In this document: positions 60,235 to 64,000 of the stretch, piece after piece
Layout: each line of letters begins with the position of its first letter
Numbering within the stretch: position 1 is the first letter of the stretch
Assembly (NCBI RefSeq): GCF_039535235.1
Contig: NZ_BAAAWU010000001.1
Span: 5,642,001 to 5,706,000, forward strand
From: Streptomyces roseoviridis
GTDB lineage: Bacteria; Actinomycetota; Actinomycetes; Streptomycetales; Streptomycetaceae
Direction of reading: 5' to 3'
Length of the DNA: 64,000 nucleotides
Program-made: the position numbers and the translations under genes
Notes under the pieces: model-generated
Databases searched by the model: none
Told to the model about the DNA's origin: nothing
The model's input: the letters and a program-made list of their open reading frames with translations, nothing else

Positions 60235-61079
60235 GTCCGGTCCTCCTCGCGCCAGGCGCGGACGGCGGCCTGGTAGTCGTCCTCGGTCCTGCCGGACAGG
60301 AAGCGCGCGGCGAACTCGGGCCAGGGCGTGGTCGCGTAGAGCCTCAGGAAGGGCTCGTCGCGGCCGTGGTCGGGCACGCAGGACGTGAAGTGCGCCCCGT
60401 TCGGGGTCTCGACGACCCCGGTCACGCTGTGCCGGCTGATCAGCAGGGTCTGCGGGGCGGTGCCGGACGGGAAGGCGTCGACGAGCCGTTCGCAGGAGAC
60501 GTACGCGGTGTCGGCGGCCTCGCAGAACAGGTCGTCGAAGTACGGGTCGGGGCCCAGGTACTGGCCGTTGCCGGCCCGGTCGGCGCGGTTGACGTGGACG
60601 AGGGCGGCGTCCATGCGCAGCGCGGGCACGGCGACGAACTCCTCGCCGTCCCCGTAGGGGGAGGTGACCGTGCGCAGTCCGGGATTGACCCGCATGACGT
60701 CGGAGCCGAGTCCGGCCCGTACCGGCAGGAAGGGCAGCCGGTTGGCGGCGGCGTGCAGCCCCCACATGAACATGGCCTCGTCGTACTCGGTCATCGCGAT
60801 CCGGCCCTGCTCGCGGGCGGCCCGGAAGTGCGGTTCGAGGGGGACGGAGTCGAGGGTCGCGAAGGGCGCGACGAGCCGGCGGATCCGGCCGGCGGCGGCG
60901 AGCAGGCCGACGTCGGGGCCACCGTAGGAGACGACGGTGAGATCGGTGATCTGCGACCGGATCACCGCTCTGACCAGGGCCATCGGCTTGCGCCGCGCGC
61001 CCCAGCCGCCGATGCCGAGGGTCATGCCGGAGCGGAGCCGTCCGACGGCCTCGTCCGGCGTCATGGTCTTGTCGGTCAC
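60231..61079 (-). CDS. ipdA: COCHEA-CoA hydrolase alpha subunit, IpdA-like
   Basis: A 282-residue CoA-transferase-fold subunit starting at GTG 61079 (GTGA overlap with echA20). Matches recalled IpdA: AVGRLRSGMTLGIGGWGARRKPMALVRAVIRS, LTVVSYGGPDVGLL, RLPFLPVRAGLGSDV, LRMDAALVHVNRADRAGNGQYLG, VVETPNGAHFTSC, PDHGRDEPF. Partner of IpdB in hydrolysing the last steroid ring. Confidence 0.9.
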   Translation of the reverse strand: MTDKTMTPDEAVGRLRSGMTLGIGGWGARRKPMALVRAVIRSQITDLTVVSYGGPDVGLLAAAGRIRRLVAPFATLDSVPLEPHFRAAREQGRIAMTEYDEAMFMWGLHAAANRLPFLPVRAGLGSDVMRVNPGLRTVTSPYGDGEEFVAVPALRMDAALVHVNRADRAGNGQYLGPDPYFDDLFCEAADTAYVSCERLVDAFPSGTAPQTLLISRHSVTGVVETPNGAHFTSCVPDHGRDEPFLRLYATTPWPEFAARFLSGRTEDDYQAAVRAWREEDRT

Positions 61080-61825
61080 GCGCCCTCCCCTGCGCCGAAG
61101 GAGGCGCGGACCCGGGCGGCGACCCCGCCGAGTCCCGCCTCGAAGGTGAAGCCCTGCTCGAAGCGGTAGCTGCGGCGCACGTCGACCGGGTCGATGCCGT
61201 TGACGGCCGCCTTCGCCAGCCGGATCAGGGTGCCGTCCTTCGCCGCGATCTCGGCGGCCAGCTCCAGCGCCGCGCTCGGCAGTTGCGCCCGCGGCACCAC
61301 CTGCCACACCGAGCCGTGGGCGTGCAGCTCGGCGGCGGTGACCGTGCGCGAGGTGTAGTACAGCGCGCGCATGAGGTGCTGGGGCACCAGCCGGGCGAGA
61401 TGGGTGGCGGCGCCGAGCGCACCCCGGTCCAGTTCGGGAAGGCCGAAGACGGCGTCCTCGGCGGCGACGATCGCGTCGGCGTTGCCGACGAGCCCGATGC
61501 CGCCGCCCAGGCAGAAGCCGCCGACCTCGGCGACGACCGGCACCGGGCAGTCGTACACCGCCGCGAACGCCTCCGCGCAGCCGTGGTTCACGCCGATGAG
61601 CGAGCCGTGGCCGGCGTCGCGCTGGAGCTCCTTGATGTCCACGCCCGCGTTGAAGCCGCGGCCCTCGGCGGCCAGGACGACGCAGCGCACCCGCGGGTCG
61701 CGCCCGGCGGCGCGGACGGCGTCGGCGAGCTCGAACCAGCCCCGCACCGGCAGGGCGTTGACGGGCGGGAAGTCGACGGTGACGCGGGCGACGCCCTCGG
61801 CCGGGCGTGAGGTGGAGACACCCAT
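61076..61825 (-). CDS. echA20: Enoyl-CoA hydratase family ring hydrolase, EchA20-like
   Basis: A 249-residue crotonase-fold protein. VTVDFPPVNALPVRGWFELADAV, EGRGFNAGVDIKELQRDAGHGSLIGVN, CLGGGIGLVGNADAIVA, GALGAATHLARLVPQHLMR and SYRFEQGFTFE match recalled mycobacterial EchA20, which hydrolyses HIEC-CoA, opening a steroid-derived ring. First gene of the leftward operon echA20-ipdA-ipdB-ipdC, with a KstR2-type box 19 bases upstream of its start. Confidence 0.9.
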   Translation of the reverse strand: MGVSTSRPAEGVARVTVDFPPVNALPVRGWFELADAVRAAGRDPRVRCVVLAAEGRGFNAGVDIKELQRDAGHGSLIGVNHGCAEAFAAVYDCPVPVVAEVGGFCLGGGIGLVGNADAIVAAEDAVFGLPELDRGALGAATHLARLVPQHLMRALYYTSRTVTAAELHAHGSVWQVVPRAQLPSAALELAAEIAAKDGTLIRLAKAAVNGIDPVDVRRSYRFEQGFTFEAGLGGVAARVRASFGAGEGA

Positions 61826-61843
61826 GAGCGGATCAGCTACCTT

Positions 61844-61863
61844 TCCACCAAACGTTTGTTAGG
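61844..61863. promoter_or_regulatory. KstR2-type operator between echA20 and the SDR genes
   Basis: TCCACCAAACGTTTGTTAGG is a 20-bp quasi-palindrome centred on CG, related to the 54557 site (shared form CnAnCAAAC-GTTTGnTAGG on one or other strand). Its core 61847-61860 fits AnCAAGnnCTTGnT with two mismatches. It faces both divergent promoters. Confidence 0.75.
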
Positions 61864-61889
61864 TCGCGCTGGGAGGAAGGTAGCAGCCG

Positions 61890-62738
61890 ATGGAGCTGGA
61901 CGGGAGGGTCGCCGTCGTCACCGGCGGAACCCGCGGCGTGGGCGCGGGCATCGCCCGGGCCTTCCTGCGCGCCGGGGCCGAGGTCGTCGTCTGCGCCCGC
62001 AGACCCCCGGACCGGCCGGTCGCCGACGCCGGCCGCGCGGCCGACTTCGAGGCCGTCGACCTGCGGCGCCCCGGCCAGGCGGCGGACCTCCTCGCCCGGA
62101 TCGCCGAGCGGTACGGTCGGCTCGACACCCTCGTCAACAACGCCGGCGGCACCCCCTACCGCCGCCTCGGCGACGGCGGCCCCGAACGGCACGCCAGGGT
62201 CCTGGAGCTGAACCTCACCGTCCCGCTCACGCTCTCCCTCGCCGCCCACCCGGCCCTGCGCGCCGCCCGCGGCTCCGTCCTGATGATCGGCAGCGTCAGC
62301 GGCACCCGCCCCTCCCCGGGCACCGCCGCCTACGGCGCCGCCAAGGCCGGCCTGGAGAACCTCGCCCGCACCATGGCCGTCGAATGGGCCCCCGAGGTCC
62401 GCGTCAACACCCTCGTCCTCGGCATGGTCAGGACCGAACGCTCCCACCTGCACTACGGCGACGCGGAGGGAATCGCCGCCGTCGGCCGCACCGTGCCGCT
62501 GGGCCGGCTCGCCGAACCCGCCGACGTCGGCGAGGCCGCCGTCTTCCTCGCCTCCGACCGCGCCGCCTACATCTCCGGAGCCTCGCTCCTCGTCCACGGC
62601 GGCGGGGAGCGCCCCGCCTTCCTGGCCGCCGCGACCGCCAACAAGCCGCCCGAACCGCCCGAGCGGACCGCGCCGCCCGGGCCCACCCGGCCCACCGGGC
62701 CGACCGACCCCGAGGAGAACCGAGATGGGACTGTGTGA
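61890..62738 (+). CDS. Short-chain dehydrogenase, Rv3549c-like
   Basis: A 282-residue SDR: VTGGTRGVGAGIARAFL cofactor motif, LVNNAGG, Ser in IGSVSGT, YxxxK in YGAAKAG. It lies where mycobacteria carry Rv3549c in the KstR2 regulon, but the precise substrate is unknown. A Pro/Thr-rich C-terminal tail of about 45 residues (PPEPPERTAPPGP...) extends beyond the usual SDR end and contains the next gene's ribosome site. ATG 61890 has GGAGGAAGG upstream. It overlaps the next SDR by 14 bases. Confidence 0.82.
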   Translation: MELDGRVAVVTGGTRGVGAGIARAFLRAGAEVVVCARRPPDRPVADAGRAADFEAVDLRRPGQAADLLARIAERYGRLDTLVNNAGGTPYRRLGDGGPERHARVLELNLTVPLTLSLAAHPALRAARGSVLMIGSVSGTRPSPGTAAYGAAKAGLENLARTMAVEWAPEVRVNTLVLGMVRTERSHLHYGDAEGIAAVGRTVPLGRLAEPADVGEAAVFLASDRAAYISGASLLVHGGGERPAFLAAATANKPPEPPERTAPPGPTRPTGPTDPEENRDGTV

Positions 62739-63645
62739 CGGACGCGTGGTCGTCGTGACCGGCGCCGGCCGCGGCCTCGGCCGCGCCCACGCCCTCGCCT
62801 TCGCCGCCGAGGGCGCCCGCGTCGTCGTCAACGACCTCGGCGTCGGACTCGACGGCCGCCCCGGACCCGACAGCCCCGCCGCCCGCGTCGTCGACGAGAT
62901 CCGCGCCGGCGGCGGCGCGGCCGTCGCCCACGGCGGCGACATCGCCACCGAGGAGGGCGCCGCCACCCTCCTGCACACCGCCCTCACCGCGTACGGGCGC
63001 CTCGACACCCTCGTCAACAACGCCGGGTTCCTGCGCGACCGGATGCTCGTCAACCTCGGCGAGGACGACTTCGACGCGGTCCTGCGCGTCCATGTGAAGG
63101 GCCACTTCCTGCCGCTGCGGCACGCCGCCGCGCACTGGCGCGCCGAGGCGAAGGCGGGCCGCCCGGTGGCCGCCCGGGTGGTCAACACCACCTCCGGCGC
63201 GGGGCTGCTCGGCAGCGTCGGCCAGGGCAACTACGCGGCGGCCAAGGCCGGGATCGTCGCCCTCACCCTGGTCGCGGCGGCCGAGCTGGGCCGCTACGGC
63301 GTGCAGGTCAACGCCGTGGCCCCGGCCGCCAGGACCCGGATGACCGCACGCGCCTTCGCGGACCTCGCCGCGCTCCCCGAGGACGTCGCGCCGCTGGTGG
63401 TCTGGCTCGGCTCCGCCGCCTCGGCCGGCGTCACCGGCCGCGTCTTCGAGGCCGAGGGCGGCCGGCTCACCGTGATGGAGGGCTGGCGCCCCGGCCCCAC
63501 CGCCGACAAGGGCGCCCGCCACACCCCCGCCGAGGCGGGCGAGACAGCCCTGAAGCTCCTCGCGCGGTCCGAGCCGCCGCGTCCGGTGTACGGGGCGGAG
63601 CCGGTCAGCGGCAGCGCGGCGTCGTCCACTCCAGACGGGTCCTGA
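62725..63645 (+). CDS. Short-chain dehydrogenase, Rv3548c-like
   Basis: A 306-residue SDR similar to recalled Rv3548c: LCDGRVVVVTGAGRGLGRAHALAFAAEGARVVVNDLGVGLDG, LVNNAGFLRDRML, HVKGHFLPLRHAAAHWR, NTTSGAGLLGSVGQGNYAAAKAGI, ending in a C-terminal extension after VTGRVFEAEGGRLTVMEGWRPG. The motif YxxxK is present as YAAAK. Probably oxidises a hydroxyacyl-CoA in the same pathway. Its last 41 bases overlap the convergent HEAT-repeat gene. Confidence 0.85.
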   Translation: MGLCDGRVVVVTGAGRGLGRAHALAFAAEGARVVVNDLGVGLDGRPGPDSPAARVVDEIRAGGGAAVAHGGDIATEEGAATLLHTALTAYGRLDTLVNNAGFLRDRMLVNLGEDDFDAVLRVHVKGHFLPLRHAAAHWRAEAKAGRPVAARVVNTTSGAGLLGSVGQGNYAAAKAGIVALTLVAAAELGRYGVQVNAVAPAARTRMTARAFADLAALPEDVAPLVVWLGSAASAGVTGRVFEAEGGRLTVMEGWRPGPTADKGARHTPAEAGETALKLLARSEPPRPVYGAEPVSGSAASSTPDGS

Positions 63646-64000
63646 TCCGCGGATCCCGTACGTGTTCGAGGGCGGCCAGGGCCGTCTCGCGCGGCGCGCC
63701 CTCGGGGTCGCCGTCGGCCAGGATCCGGGCCAACGCGCCGACGGCCCGAGGGTCCTGACGGATGGCCAGGCCCCGCGCGGCCTCGGCGGCGGTGTCCGGG
63801 TCCGGATCGGCCAGCCGGGCCGCTAGCGCCTCGCGCACGGCGGGCAGGTCCCCGGGAACCTCGGCGAGCGCGAGCGTGGCCCAGTCCCGCACCCGCGGAT
63901 CGTGATCGCGGCTCAGTCCGACGAGCACCGCCACGGCCTCCCCGTCCCCCGCGGGCACCAGCCCGGTCAAGGACGCGGCCACCTGCCGCCGCACCTCGGG
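63605..64000 (-). CDS. HEAT-repeat protein (5' end outside window)
   Basis: The C-terminal 131 residues of a helical-repeat protein; the reading frame stays open to the window edge, so the start is outside. Repeats of about 31 residues show the HEAT/PBS-lyase pattern: DHDPRVRDWATLALAEV, DPDPDTAAEAARGLAIR, DPRAVGALARIL, and APRETALAALEHVRDPRIRTRLEW. Such proteins are binding scaffolds. It overlaps the SDR gene tail to tail by 41 bases. Confidence 0.8.
   Translation of the reverse strand, partial: PEVRRQVAASLTGLVPAGDGEAVAVLVGLSRDHDPRVRDWATLALAEVPGDLPAVREALAARLADPDPDTAAEAARGLAIRQDPRAVGALARILADGDPEGAPRETALAALEHVRDPRIRTRLEWTTPRCR

Overview
The window is chromosomal DNA from a high-GC actinobacterium, almost certainly a Streptomyces or very close relative. 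The evidence is the strong G/C third-position bias, frequent GTG and TTG starts, many four-base stop/start overlaps, -10 boxes placed 6-8 bases before the start codon (leaderless style), and a gene order (dnaE, hisD-C-B-H-priA-ridA-F, hisI, trpE, trpC-trpM-trpB-trpA, lgt, gltBD) that I recall as Streptomyces core chromosome. I see no tRNA, rRNA, CRISPR array, insertion sequence or prophage.

Layout. 1-13.5 kb: the 3' part of a DUF2252 gene, replicative polymerase dnaE, an NYN-domain protein, a two-gene ABC exporter with a disturbed junction, a DUF2567 membrane protein, ybaK, a LON-domain protein and two proteins of unknown function. 13.6-19.4 kb: a tightly coupled histidine operon that also carries a 54-residue membrane protein and a RidA-family protein. 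Its HisA is the PriA type, which also performs the TrpF step. 19.5-22.1 kb: an ArsR-like regulator coupled to an MFS transporter, with clear tandem operators and a 40-bp duplication that breaks the transporter's reading frame, then a TIGR03085-type protein. 22.2-29.6 kb: hisI and the tryptophan genes, interspersed with small membrane proteins; a candidate leader peptide ending Trp-Trp precedes trpB. 29.7-31.7 kb: a DsbA-like protein and lgt.

31.8-40.0 kb is a seven-gene leftward operon: four ADP-ribosylglycohydrolase homologues, a ribokinase-type kinase, a CaiB/BaiF CoA-transferase and a CitE-like lyase. The whole set looks co-translated and may be an uncharacterised catabolic or recycling pathway. 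40.3-47.5 kb: a VIT1/CCC1-type metal transporter with an iron-box-like site, then glutamate synthase gltBD. 47.7-52.2 kb: assorted genes (VWA/TerF, aldo-keto reductase with divergent MerR regulator, VOC, PPOX-like, small membrane protein, atypical SDR).

52.4-63.6 kb is a compact catabolic island. By protein similarity and operator sequence it matches the KstR2 regulon of mycobacteria, which degrades steroid rings C and D (HIP): fadE32-, fadE31- and fadE30-like dehydrogenases, ipdF, kstR2, fadA6, ipdC, ipdB, ipdA, echA20 and two more SDRs. KstR2-type boxes sit at both divergent promoters. The HIP-CoA ligase (fadD3) is not in the window. The window ends in a HEAT-repeat gene that overlaps the last SDR tail to tail.

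A recurring theme is short tandem duplication (10-54 bp units) in intergenic spacers and in dispensable protein tails or loops, in one case changing the frame.
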